NCBI RefSeq assembly: GCF_963583255.1
Contig: NC_084810.1
Span: forward strand, 11,491,853-11,555,852
Origin: Pyrus communis
Taxonomy: Eukaryota > Streptophyta > Magnoliopsida > Rosales > Rosaceae
Direction of reading: 5' to 3'
DNA: 64,000 bases
Shown here: piece by piece, positions 33,301-45,042 of the stretch
Position numbering within the stretch: position 1 is the stretch's first letter
Layout of the letters: every line of letters starts with the position of its first letter
The notes under the pieces: generated by a model
Told to the model about the DNA's origin: nothing
The model's input: only the letters and a program-made list of their open reading frames with translations
Database searches by the model: none
Position numbers and translations under genes: made by a program

Positions 33301-34285
33301 TGAGTTGCTCTTTCTTACTCTTGAACAAGATTGAATCCGTTCTCCCACTTTGTCTTCTCTTGTCTCTTTATGTAAAGGACAACAAACCTTCAAACTACTA
33401 TTTTAGAGAGAGAGAGAGAGAGAAATAATGGAGAGAGAAAGTAGTGAGTGAGTGTGTGAGAGCGAGTTTTTTTTTTTTAATTTTTGAATAAATTATATTA
33501 TTCACACTAAAGAAAAGTAAGAAAATGAGTTAAGTTTCATAATAGACGAGTCATAATAATGTGGTTCAAATTTTTTTTTTACAAAGATCGAACATAAGGT
33601 CTCTTATTTACAAGTAAAAAAAATACTACTAAACTGTATTACTAAGTGGTAAGAAAGTGTTTAGTCTCCCAAGCTGCAGCTTGTGCAGGATTTGGTAGTG
33701 TCATCAAAGCACCTTTGAATTGAATTGATACTTTCTCCTTTCCTCTTTTGTTCCACCAAATCATCTTCAAAGTTGAAAACACCGCACCATAATCTTACTC
33801 CTTGAAGACTTCTTGTTCATAGAATAAATCTTCACCTACTCACTCAGACATTTGCCTCTGCTTTTTCACACCCTAAGACAATCATTATACTGAAGTAATC
33901 ATCCACCCCATTATTGCTTCCCTTGTTTTTATTATTATATACATAAAAAAAAATATTTTTAAACTATAGCACTAGTGGTACACCATGTATTATTATATAA
34001 GTGATAGAAAATTTTAATATTTAAGTTATTAACTTTTTAACACACATATTCTACCATTTGTATAATAACACGGGATGGTCACACTGAAAAACCTCTCCAT
34101 ATAATATGTTGGTTAATGATTAAAATTTTTTTCTCCAATGATTTAAAAAATTAAATCTAACAATTAGCCGTAATGTCATGTAATACATGAGAAAAGATTC
34201 ATCGCACCATATTTTGAACACACAAAGTCTAGAGACAAGTTTAAAACCTCAGATGTAGACACAATTAATATATACGTGTGTGTGT

Positions 34286-34322
<37 letters not shown>

Positions 34323-34407
34323 AACAAAGGGGACAGCTCTACTCCACTCCTTCCTCTCTCTCTCTAGAACACAGCACGGACTGAATTTGTTTGTGTTGTT
34401 TTTCTCC
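33301..34407 (+). promoter_or_regulatory. Upstream region of the CCCH/RRM gene
   Basis: It is AT-rich and non-coding. It contains a GA microsatellite (about 33405-33423), an alternating CA/TG then TA microsatellite (34266-34322), and an apparent TATA-like stretch ending TATATAAACAAAGG (about 34315-34330). A pyrimidine-rich leader (CTCCACTCCTTCCTCTCTCT) follows. The start codon context TTCTCCATGG is good for plants. No other element is recognised in 33301-34200. Confidence 0.45.
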
Positions 34408-37400
34408 ATGGATTCTTATGAAGCTACCAAGATTGTTTTCTCAAGGATCCAAAGCTTGGACCCAGAAAATGCCTCAAAAATCATGGGGTACCTTCTGCTG
34501 CAAGAGCATGGCGACAAGGAGATGATACGTATGGCATTCGGACCAGAAACTCTCCTGCACAATCTCCTTCTCAACGCCAAAACACAACTCTCCCTACTTC
34601 CTGCCAACAACCCTGCTTCTACTTGTACCCCTACTACTGCTACTTTCACCCCCATCTCCAGGCCTACCCCTTTGTCCCTCTCCTCCTCCTCCTTCTCCTC
34701 CCCCTCCTCCTCTTCTTCCTCAACCATTTGGTCCCTCTCCAATCCCATAAGTCCCTCCTCTGCTTCTTCTCCCTCCTATGCCAATATTCTTACCAGAAAC
34801 ACTAACCCTACTTCTCTCTCTGCTTCTAGTAGTGAAGTTGTTGAAAAATACCAGTTTCAGAGCAACCTTTCTTTTCTCAGTGATCCAAAAACTGATGACT
34901 TATTTTATGGGGCTGAAGATTTGAGTTCTGGGGGGGGATGGAAACCATGTTTGTACTATTTAAGGGGGTTCTGTAAAAACGGAAGCGCCTGCCGTTTTCT
35001 CCACGGCGACTCCGCCAGTACTGACGGAGGTAGCTCCGTTAATGTTGACTCTCCAAGCAATGCCAATGTGCTTGAACAGTGCCATGAGATAATCAGATCC
35101 AATGCCGCTGCTCAGCAGCAGAAACTAGCCGCACTGTCACACTTCATGGCTGCTGCTGGTGGTGGTGGTGGTGCTTCGTCTTTCCCATATAACAAGTGCA
35201 TGAATTTTCTTATGCAACAACAAAATGAATCCCCAAGGTAGATATATATACACACACACATACTTGTAATATTAAATAAAATTGTAGTAAAATGTATTAC
35301 AGTTTTTGGTTATTTATCCGGAATCATTTGGTGCATGTTTCGATCTACTTTGTCCGTGTTTCGCTTCAGTTTTACGAATAAAGCAGATCAAGTCGTCTTT
35401 TAACTTTTCATACTTTCCACTGCTGTAAAAAAAGACTAGAGTGTAATAAATTGTAAATATCAAGCTTTGGTTCTTACTAAATTTAACTTGTGCATAAAGT
35501 TATTTCCTCTGAATGAATTTCGTCTGGATTTTTCATGTGTGTTTTTAGGTCAGCGGCATCTGTATTGATGACGGGAGACGAAGTTCAGAAGTTTGGGAGA
35601 TACCAACATGATCGAAACGATTTTTCGCCCTTAAATTTGGGAGGAAACGTGAATCACAGTTCAAGGCAGATCTACTTGACATTCCCAGCTGACAGTCCGT
35701 TTAGAGAAGAAGATGTCTCTAATTATTTTAGGTAATTAAATGATTTTTCTTTTCTCCTTCTAGCAAACTGATAAAGTAGTTTAACATTTAGAACTTGTGT
35801 GGTTTTTGAAGCATATATGGACCAGTGCAAGATGTGAGGATTCCATACCAGCAAAGGAGGATGTTTGGATTTGTTACATTCGTCTACTCCGAGACTGTGA
35901 GGAACATTTTGGCGAAAGGGAATCCTCATTTCGTATGCGATTCCCGGGTGCTTGTGAAGCCTTACAAGGAGAAGGGCAAAATCCCAGACAAGTATGTTTT
36001 TTTTTTAGTCTTCTGGTTTGTTTTTGTTTTTACAAATTAATTTTACCTTCCTTGTCTCACATTGTTATTTTTGGACAATTTCAGGAAGCAACAACACCAA
36101 CAGTTTGAGAGGGAAGACTATCATCTGTGTAGAAGCCTGTCCGCCATCGATTCAAGGGAGCGTTATGACCTGAATCTTGGTATGAAAACATGATCCATTG
36201 ATGGTATACAACAGCTCATGTGAAAGGAGATTTTACTATTATTTTTCTTATTTGATATCTTTGTAGGATCAAGGATGTTTTACAATACAGAAGACATGCT
36301 TTTGAGAAGGAAATTAGAGGAGCAGGCTAATTTGCAGCAAGCCATTGAAATCCAAGAAAGGAGATTTATGAACCTCCAACTTCTAGGCATCAAAACCAAC
36401 AATCTTCATCAGCAGAATCAGTACTACAATGGTCTATCACAAGGCTCTCCATTTCCTTCACCAACTTTGTCACATGCATCCAAAAATCAATCCCTCAATT
36501 TTTCACCCAAAGACAGTAATGAAGAATTCACACAAGGTTTGCTAATTTAATGTGTTATGGAGTTCTTGATGTAGAAAGAAAGTGATTTACACACACTCTT
36601 TTCTCCACCAACATACTCTTACACATTTCTGGTAATTGGATTGAATAAATTACAAGAGAGCCAATCCACGGAAATAAACAGTGTGTGCAGGCGGAGAAAA
36701 TGGGTGTGTGGAAAACTTTTCCCAGCACTAATTAGTGGTGGTTAATTCATTTATGCTTCGTTCACATTGTTCTTGCAGAATATGAAGCTGAAAAACTGCA
36801 GCAGGAGATGAATCCAGCTTTTAACCATGGAAATGAAGATAACAATGGCAACGATTTTAAATTGCATGAAAGGTATAAAAACTTTTATATATGAAGTTGC
36901 ATATACATTCAAAATTTGGTCAGAATAAATTTAACCTTCTAATTAAATTTTTTATAATTAAATCTCTAACCAATGTTAATTAAGTATGAATAATTTAAAT
37001 CTTCTAATCAATGTTAATTTATTTATTTTTTTTTAATTGAAAAGCAGTATGGAGCACAATCTCCCTGATAGCCTATCTGCATCTCCAAAGAAATCAGCTG
37101 CAGGAGACCAAATAAATGTCTTCTCAACTACTGCTTCTGCACAAGTTAATACTGAAAGCAGCAGAGCCACAACCATTTCCTCCAATAATAATAATAATAT
37201 TAATATTAATAATACTAATAATAATAATAATTTATTGCCTACCCCTTTTATCCCAAATGCAGATTCCCCAGAATCTGTTCTTTCCAAATGCGCAGGTACT
37301 GCCACTACTTCTTTCCCCATATAAAAAAAATCACACACACAAACACATGCTTTACTTTACTACTATGAACTGAACAAACATTAAATAAATACACGAATTA

Positions 37401-37441
37401 TTAATTTTAACGTTTTAGGTTTCCTTTTGGAATGTAATTAA
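34408..37441 (+). CDS. CCCH zinc finger and RRM protein (AtC3H46/53-like)
   Basis: Exons: 34408-35237, 35549-35731, 35812-35991, 36085-36179, 36267-36536, 36779-36872, 37045-37295, 37419-37441; 641 codons plus stop, GT-AG and in phase. The order is a conserved N-terminus ([20 protein letters not shown]), a Ser/Pro-rich linker, one CCCH finger [19 protein letters not shown] (C-X7-C-X5-C-X3-H, residues 181-199), an RRM at about 315-392 ([23 protein letters not shown]), and then [20 protein letters not shown], a helical segment typical of this family. The tail has Asn repeats. It should bind RNA, but its targets are unknown. Exon 7 has a NAGNAG acceptor (37043-37048), so a one-residue alternative is likely. 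The short last exon is the least certain part. I start at 34408, since seven residues upstream are not family-like. Confidence 0.9.
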
Positions 37442-38000
37442 GAAAGTTAAGCATGGGCAGCAATGGGGGAGAATGACTTGGCTACTGCTAGGGTAAGCAT
37501 ACATTTCAATCTCTTGCATGATTCTATGCTTGTTATACACAATTCTAGCCAAAGAGATCATTTCTGCTAAAATTCAATAATGATTCGGAGTGAAATTTTG
37601 GTGATAATCCTAATATTTTTTAATGAATAATTTGACGGTTAAAAACTCACTCCTAAAGGTAATTACTTTGTGTATATTTTCTTAATTTGCAGAAACAATT
37701 GAGAAGGATGATACCAGGAAGAAAAAATCCTCTAGCTATATCGCCAAAAAAGCAAGTACCTGTATCAGACAATCTTGTAGACAAGATCTCAGCAAGATTA
37801 CCATTGTCATTTATATACATCTATGTATAGTATTTAGAAAAATAATAATAGTTGTATACATAAAAAGAAGAACAGATGGAGATGGACTGATTTATTTGAG
37901 TGGGGTCTTTCAGTACTATCTGCCCAATCTACATAGGTATGTGCTAGCTGGATCACGGCAAGCAAGCAAGATGCAATGTAACATATCAACTTTCATATGA
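37442..38000 (+). other. Probable 3' UTR of the CCCH/RRM gene with an intron
   Basis: After the stop (37439-37441) the sequence reaches a good donor GGTAAGC at 37493 and an acceptor TTTGCAG ending at 37692, so the 3' UTR seems to contain an intron about 51 nt after the stop codon. This is near the distance at which an exon junction complex can trigger nonsense-mediated decay. The polyadenylation site is not fixed. Confidence 0.45.
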
Positions 38001-38141
38001 TATTTTAACTTAGGGTTACTTATCTTTTTATTGTACCACTTCTAACTTACATATCTTCTCTGTGTCGTTTCAATTTTGTTATATTCTGATGGAATAATAT
38101 ATTATTATGTGTAAACTCTTTTTTGCATTACATTTTATTGT

Positions 38142-38585
38142 TAGGTATATTTGTCGATTTGCACCACGAACTTGTATAGAACTATCAATTTTTCCTCTAA
38201 ACTTTAATTTTAGCCAATTACCCTCTGAACTTTTATAATTAGCCAATTTCCCCATTAAATTTTAATTTAGCCGATCACCCCCCCGGGGAACTTTTATAAA
38301 TAGCAAATTTCCTCTCTGACGTTAGATATTAAAATTTTTCATCCGTTTTGACCACGCGAACAACACATGACAACTATATGAAGACAAAAGGAATGTAAAA
38401 TTGGATGGATGAAAATTGGATGAAATATTTAAAACCTAAATGCATGGTTGTTTATAAAATTTTACATGAAGATAAAGTTCAAGAAAAAAATTGGTTAATT
38501 ATAAAAGTTTAGAAGATAATCGGCTAAAATAAAAATTTAAAAGGCCAGTTGGCAGCTTTAGAAGCAAACGATAAATACCTCTTAT
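38142..38585. mobile_element. MITE with long imperfect inverted repeats
   Basis: The left end GGTATATTTGTCGATTTGC and the right end in reverse complement GAGGTATTTATCGTTTGC pair. The inverted similarity continues inward: AATTTAGCCGATCACC, then GAACTTTTATAA against the inverse of GATAATCGGCTAAAAT. Two tandem subrepeats of the TTTAATTTTAGCCAATTA type lie in the left arm. The element is about 440 bp and non-coding, of a Mutator-like MITE kind. No clear target duplication was found. Confidence 0.6.
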
Positions 38586-40020
38586 TATTAAGTTAGAGTG
38601 TCACAATATCAGGACTGGAATGCCACGGTGACAAAATGGACGTTTTATTTAAATTGCTCTCTTGTTTTTTTTTGGTTCGAGAGCGAGGAAAAGTAAGAAT
38701 GAGGATGAGAGGTGATTGTTGTACATACATAGGCAATAAAGTGGTGAGCAACTGCAGCAGAAGCATAACAATTGTACTGATATGAAACGGAATGGAGCTC
38801 CCAAAAGGTTAAAAAGCAGTGGAGGAGATGACTAAGTGAACTGGAGGGTAAAAAGCTGAGTCTCTGTCTCCAACTTTAGGTTTAATCTACCATTGGATTA
38901 TATGAGCTAGGCTGACCGAACGGAACGGAAAAGGAAACTTTTAGGGCTACATTTGAAAAATTATGATAAAGGTAGGGGTAAAAGTTATAATAAAAGAAAG
39001 AAAAGTGGTAGTTGTTGCGATTCATGTGAGTAAATTGGAGGACTCTTTTGTCTTATTTTGTAATTTTATATAGGAAGAAGGGCCACAGAGTCAGTGTATC
39101 ACATGGCTTCCGACAACCATTTGAATGGTATCTATCGAATCTGCCAATCTGGGGAGTCGGCACCGAGCACTCCTTTCTCTTTCACTTTCACTGAATTTTC
39201 TTCGCGACCCTTGAACTTTTGTACCCAATTTACTGTTTGCATTTAAAATAAATAAGAAAAGTAACCATTTTACTGTTTATATATATATATATATATATTT
39301 TTTTAACAAACGATATTATTTATGCTAGAGACGAAGATATAAACTTAACGATAATGTGATTTAAATTTGTCTTTACCCAAAACCAGTCACTGGAATTGAA
39401 GTGCACGTGAAACTTTGGCACTCTTCTTCTTTTCTTCTTGTCTGTAATTTTCTTTTTTCTAGGTTGAGTTCTTCCAACGCCATGGCCAAGGCTGTTCCAA
39501 TTTTTGCTGAAATCCCATATAAAGAAAAATAAGACTAAACCATACTTAGCCATGGGTAATTGTAATTTACAACGATGATGAGATGAAGGACATATTTGGT
39601 TAATTGGATGGAATGACGTGTGAATAGACATGAGGACATGGGTTGGGTCGCAAACAACGATCTCTTCTTTCTATGGCGTCAGTGACTTGGTGAGTGTGAG
39701 ATAGGAACCTGAAATCGTAAAATACAAAGATGGATGTTTCTAACTTTCAGGAGGAAGTTATCCCGATGAAAGATTAGATTTTTGGACATGGGGCCACATG
39801 CAACCCGAATTTACCTCCTTGGGCCTAATTTCCTATGTTGGGCGAACCTTTATGTTATTTTCGGTTAAAATTTTGAACAATTTCCTTTAAATTTAGATTA
39901 TTTGCTGATGTTTGTTTTAATTTTGGATATTAAGTTTTATGGATTATTTTATCAAATAATTAATTGAATGGCATTTATGTTTTCGAACCTTTTATGCACG
40001 TGATTAATTCAATTTATTTA
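38586..40020. other. Intergenic region without recognised feature
   Basis: No coding region is supported. A TA microsatellite lies at about 39280-39300. Short open frames (for example on the minus strand 39320-39631) show no family resemblance. Confidence 0.5.
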
Positions 40021-43000
40021 TTTCTAGGTATGATTAGTGGGAAGTTAGTTGTCTGGTAGACAGTGCAACCATAAACATTCTTTTTATGTGAATGCACATA
40101 TTTCACTAATTCTGTACCTAAGAATGCACCTCTAGCAACCCTCTGAGGCTCATCCAACATAATCGAAGGATACGGAAATGCCCTTGTAGTGTTGTCTAAT
40201 GACATTGAACTGATCATCAAAGAGGCACTTTATTCTCCACGTTCCAAAAGAACGTTGTTGAGCTTTAAAGACATTCGAGATAATAATTATCATGTTGAAA
40301 CCTATGTAGAAAATGAAGTTGAATTTCTGTACATCATTTCTTATGAATATTGCCAAAAGCATAATCTAGAAAAAGATGGAGAGTATCCCGAGTGGTCCAT
40401 ATACTACAACATACACCCCATTAGAAAGCCACTATGTGGCCGGCCCTAACTCAAGGACTGCACACAAAGTTTTGCTTTGGCATGACCATTTGGGATACCC
40501 TCGACAAGTTGTGATGAGCCGTATCTTCAAATTTCACATAAGCATCCCCTAACCAGAAACTTAGACACGTTCCAGAAGGGTAACGCATGCCATACCTGCT
40601 TCATGGGAAAGCTCATTATTCAACCTTCCCAAGATAAGATCCATTCGGATCTTTCTACTTTTCTACAAAGAATTCAGGGCGATATTTATGGACTGATTCA
40701 ACCACCCTACGAACTATTTAGATACTTTATGGTATTGGTTGACGATTCCACATGTTGGTCACACATATACATGTTGTCCACAAGAAAAGATGCCTTTTCC
40801 AAACTATTGGCTCAGGTTATAAAGCTCAAGGTTCACCACTCTGATCCGATCAAATCTACTCAATTGGATAATGCTAAGGAATTCACATCAAAAACCTTCG
40901 ATGACTATTGCATGTCAGTTGGAGTTAAAGTTGAACATCCAATATCCCATGTTCACACCGAGAATGGCCTGGCAAAAGCTTCCAATAAGTGCTTTTAAAT
41001 GATTGCTCGATTGTTGGTCATACGTACCAAGCTCCCGATCATTACTTGAGGTTATGCAATGTTGCATACAACCATGTTAGTTTGCCTGAGGCCTGTCACG
41101 ACCCAACCATAAAGCGCCCATCAATTGGTTATCAGATGCGAACCTGACATATTGCTTTTGCGCATTTTTGGTTGTACGATTTATGTGCCGATTGGGCCAC
41201 CCTTATGTACTAAAATGGGTCCTCAAAGAAAGATGGAAATTGTGTCGGTTATGATTCTCCTTCTATTATTCGTTACTTAAAACCTTTGATAGACGATATC
41301 TTTACCGTTCATTTCGCTTATTGTCACTTCTATGAGAAAGTTTTCACATTGTTAGGGGGAGATAAGAACGTAAATATTCCTATCATGGACGACTCCCACT
41401 TTACGCCATTCAATCTGAGACTGAAGTGCAACACATCCCAGATCTTCAGAGCGTATCTCAGAGCATGTCAAATGCTTTCACTAATCTAATGAGAGTGACG
41501 AAATCACATATACTAACTGTAAATATGCCTGCAAAAATGGATGTACCAAATGTACGACAAACTTCCCTCCTGGAAGGTCAGAAATCCTTAATGGCCGACC
41601 CCAATACATTGGCAGCTACCAATCCTCTGCTCCTACCTAGAATCATGGAAGGCCCCTTGGTTAAAAGGATTCACAACTCCGGAAGAGAAAACCCACAGCA
41701 TAAGATGTTGAGTCTACCGCGAATCCACCTTCCGAGAATCGAGAGATTTTGGTCCACTATGCTAACTTAGATAATGTTTGGTGTCAAATGAGATGATAAT
41801 CGACGATGCATTAGCATATGCAATAGCTATTGAGATAATGTTGAGCGATGACATTGAATCTCGTTCCATTGATGAATGTTAATGCAGAAATGATTGATCA
41901 AATTGGAAACAAGCAATCCAATTCGAACTCGATTCCCTTGCGAAACGCAAGGTGTTTAGACTCGTAGCTCTCACATCACCACATGTGAAGCCTGTTGGCT
42001 ACGAGTGGGTTTTCGTAAGGGAGCGTAATGAGAAGAACGAAATAATGCGATATAAAGCACATCTTGTGGCACAAAACTTCTCTCAACGCCCTGTGCTTGA
42101 TTATGACGAAACGTATTTACCTGTAATGGATGTGATTACCTTCTGCTACCTTATCAGTTTGGTCATTTCCAAAAAACTGTATATGTAGCTTAAGGACATG
42201 GTAACTGTGTATCTTTATGGGATCTTGATACGGAAATTAATATTAAAGCTCCCAAATGACTTACATTGACTGGATCAAATAGTTCTAGACCATGAAACAC
42301 CATCTCTATTTGACTGAGGCGTTCACTCTACGAATTGAAGTAATTCGGGCGGATGTGGAATAACCGTCTGAGTGAGTATTTGATAAATCAAGGATATATG
42401 AACAGTGAACTATGCCCTTACGTGTTTATTAAGAAGTCACATTCCAGATTTAGGATCATTATAATTCATGTCGACGAGATGAATCTCATTGGGATTCATG
42501 AAGGGCTTGAGAAAACTGCCACGCACTTAAAGTCGGAATTTGAGATAAAAGATCTTGGGAAAGCTCAATATTGTCTCGGCTTGGAGATCGAGCATTGTTT
42601 AGATGGAATCTTAGAACATCAGTTGAACTACACCTATAAGGTATTGCATCGTTTTAATGAGGATAAAGCGAAGCCTTCGAATACCATTATGGTCGTTTGA
42701 TCGCTAGATGCTAAACGAGATCCTTTCCGTCCAAAGGAGGATGAAGAATAGATTTTGGAACCCCAAGTTCCATATCAAAATACGGTAGGCACTTTATTGT
42801 ATTTAACTTAGTGCACGAGATTAGACATCTCATTCTGTGTCAATCTTTTGGCAAGATACAACAATGTGCCTACATGCAGTCATTGGACAGGTGTTAAAGA
42901 CATCTTCTGCTACCTTAAGGATACGACGATTATGGGTTTGTTCTATCCCTATGAATCCTCAAAAGGTGCCGTAGCCCCTTCGGTTCTTAAATTGATTCTC

Positions 43001-44019
43001 GCCTTGTTGGTTATGCTGACACATGGTACTTATGTAACATGTACAAGGTGTGCTCTCAAATAGGTTATGTCTTTACTGTTGGAGGCATTGCAATATCTTG
43101 GAGTTCAACTAAACAAACCTTAGTTGCCACTTCTTCGAACCATGCTAAGATACTCGCCCTACATGAAGATACTTGGGACTGCTTCTGGTTAAGAGTAGTT
43201 ATAGAACATATTTGAAGTAGTATGATCTTTTTTCTATCATTGACGTCTCTAGAATGAATTTTGAAGATAACGCAGCATGTATCAAATAGCTCAAAAAGGG
43301 ATACATCAAAAGAGACAACACTAAGCACATTTCGCTGAAGTTCTTTTTCTCACAACAGGAACAAGAACATTAGAAGATTGAAGTCAAGCAAATCTGTTCC
43401 CAGGACAACCTGGCCGATCTCTTCACCAAATATTTGTTGAAGACGACGGTTCAGAAGCTTGTTTAAGGAATTGGTATACATAAAAATTGTAACATTGTTA
43501 GTTCTCTTTGAAATTATATCAAACTCAGGGGCAATATCCCAAAGATACTCGCTTGATCTTAGCGTACTCTTTTTTCCTACGATTAGGAGCATTTTTCCCT
43601 TTGGGTTTTTTGCTACCTAACGAGGTTTTGACGAGGCACCCATCCTGGATTGGTCATATCCCTGATGTACGTCCTGTAGATGTTTAAGTTGACTTTGCAC
43701 TTTCTCACGCACTTTTCCTTAGACTATGGGTTTTTGTCCCACTTTGGGTTTTACCATAGCCATTGGATTTTTATCTAAGACTAGCATATTCCCAGATCAG
43801 TGCCAATGAGTCGACTTCCTCAACTCTACCTGATGACTAATCTACCTGAGTATTTACACATTCAAGGGAAAGTGTTATAGATATTATATTAAAGTGTGAT
43901 TGTGTAAATCCTAGATAGATTTGGTTACTAGTTATTCTTTCCTTGCTAGGATTGTATTTACTTGGAGGACAAGTAATTCCTCTTCTCTTTACTATAAATA
44001 AAGCAATAATGATATTCTT
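40021..44019 (+). pseudogene. Degenerate Ty1/copia element, 5'-truncated
   Basis: Plus-strand fragments, in order: protease region LVDSATINIL-like (about 40050) and LYSPRSKRTLLSFKDI; integrase DIYGLIQPPYELFRYFMVLV, DDSTCWSHIYMLSTRKDAF, LDNAKEFTSKTFDDYC and HTENGLAKASNK (40600-41000); RT MRYKAHLVAQNFSQRPVLDY (42040-42110), IIIIHVDEMNLIGIHEGLEK, FEIKDLGKAQYCLGLEIEH (catalytic YVDD changed to HVDE); RNase H up to about 43460. A copia LTR-like segment (TGTTATAGATATT..., about 43868 to 44019) follows and is cut by the next element. There are many stops, and gag and the 5' LTR are absent. Confidence 0.8.
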
Positions 44020-44539
44020 ACTATGTTTTTGTACCACGTATGTATACCACCTTATGTGGCATCTGACGTGGACAGCCACATCATTAAATTAATCAGAATT
44101 TAACTACAATTAAAAACTATTTAATAAACCAATAATTAAAATACAGTTGGTTAATTAAATGGTTTGGCATACAAGAGTCTTCTCCTTTCTTACCCTTTTA
44201 GTTCTTCTTCTTCCTCCACCAGTTTTTTCATGCCGTTTTTCTCACCCCAGTTTTTTTCACGTCAGTCATATAAATCCACCACAATCTAAACTAATTCTCA
44301 TACGATAAGGTTCATCAGCACTCCCCTATTTGAATTATTGGTAAGCATTTATCATTTATTTTCAATGAGTTTATTTATTTTTAGTCTGTTTTATTCTTCT
44401 TGTTTCTCTTGATAATCATTTTACTATTTACCTAAACCTTTTTGTTCATAGAAAAATGACACTGACGATTGAAGAAGAACTCGAGAAATTGAAGGACACC
44501 AACCACGTGATGATTATTAGCAGCCCAATATATGAAGGT

Positions 44540-44811
44540 TGTTAACAATATATAGTGAATGGTTAGATAGTGTGCCATGTGTCAATGGATTAGTAGGGTT
44601 GTTATAAGGAGGTTAAGGCAGTTATAACAAGTCTTAGTGAACAAGCTTGTAAAGTTAGTATATAACAAATGTAGTGAATGTAATTGAGTAATATAGAAAA
44701 ACATTACAGTAATACATTCCTCTTTCTCTCTACATTTCTTCCTTATCTCTTTAACACCTTAATAATCTTTCTGCATCAATACACCTCTGCAATATAATAT
44801 GTTGCTTTACA
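44540..44811 (+). repeat. 5' LTR of the intact copia
   Basis: It is 272 bp, TG...CA, with a pyrimidine-rich stretch (TCCTCTTTCTCTCTACATTT) near its end. It is apparently identical to 49516-49787. Confidence 0.95.
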
Positions 44812-45042
44812 TGGTATCATTCGCCGGTTAAGCACCTCTTGCTTGCACGGTTATCTCGATCTTGGATTTCTTCATTCCGCTGCTCTAGATCTTCTTCTTC
44901 TTCTTCTCTGGTATTGTTTGTGTGTTCTTCTCTGATTTCGGGCCTCTACAAGTTCCCTATCTCCCGATTGTTTCTCTTTACAATCGTGCCCGCCAAGTGT
45001 TTGATATATTTCCTGTGTGAATTTCTTCCTTCACAAGCTGCA

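Noticed and set aside
35723..35929. Minus-strand frame overlapping the RRM exon
   Set aside because: It is a shadow of the RRM-coding exon on the other strand.
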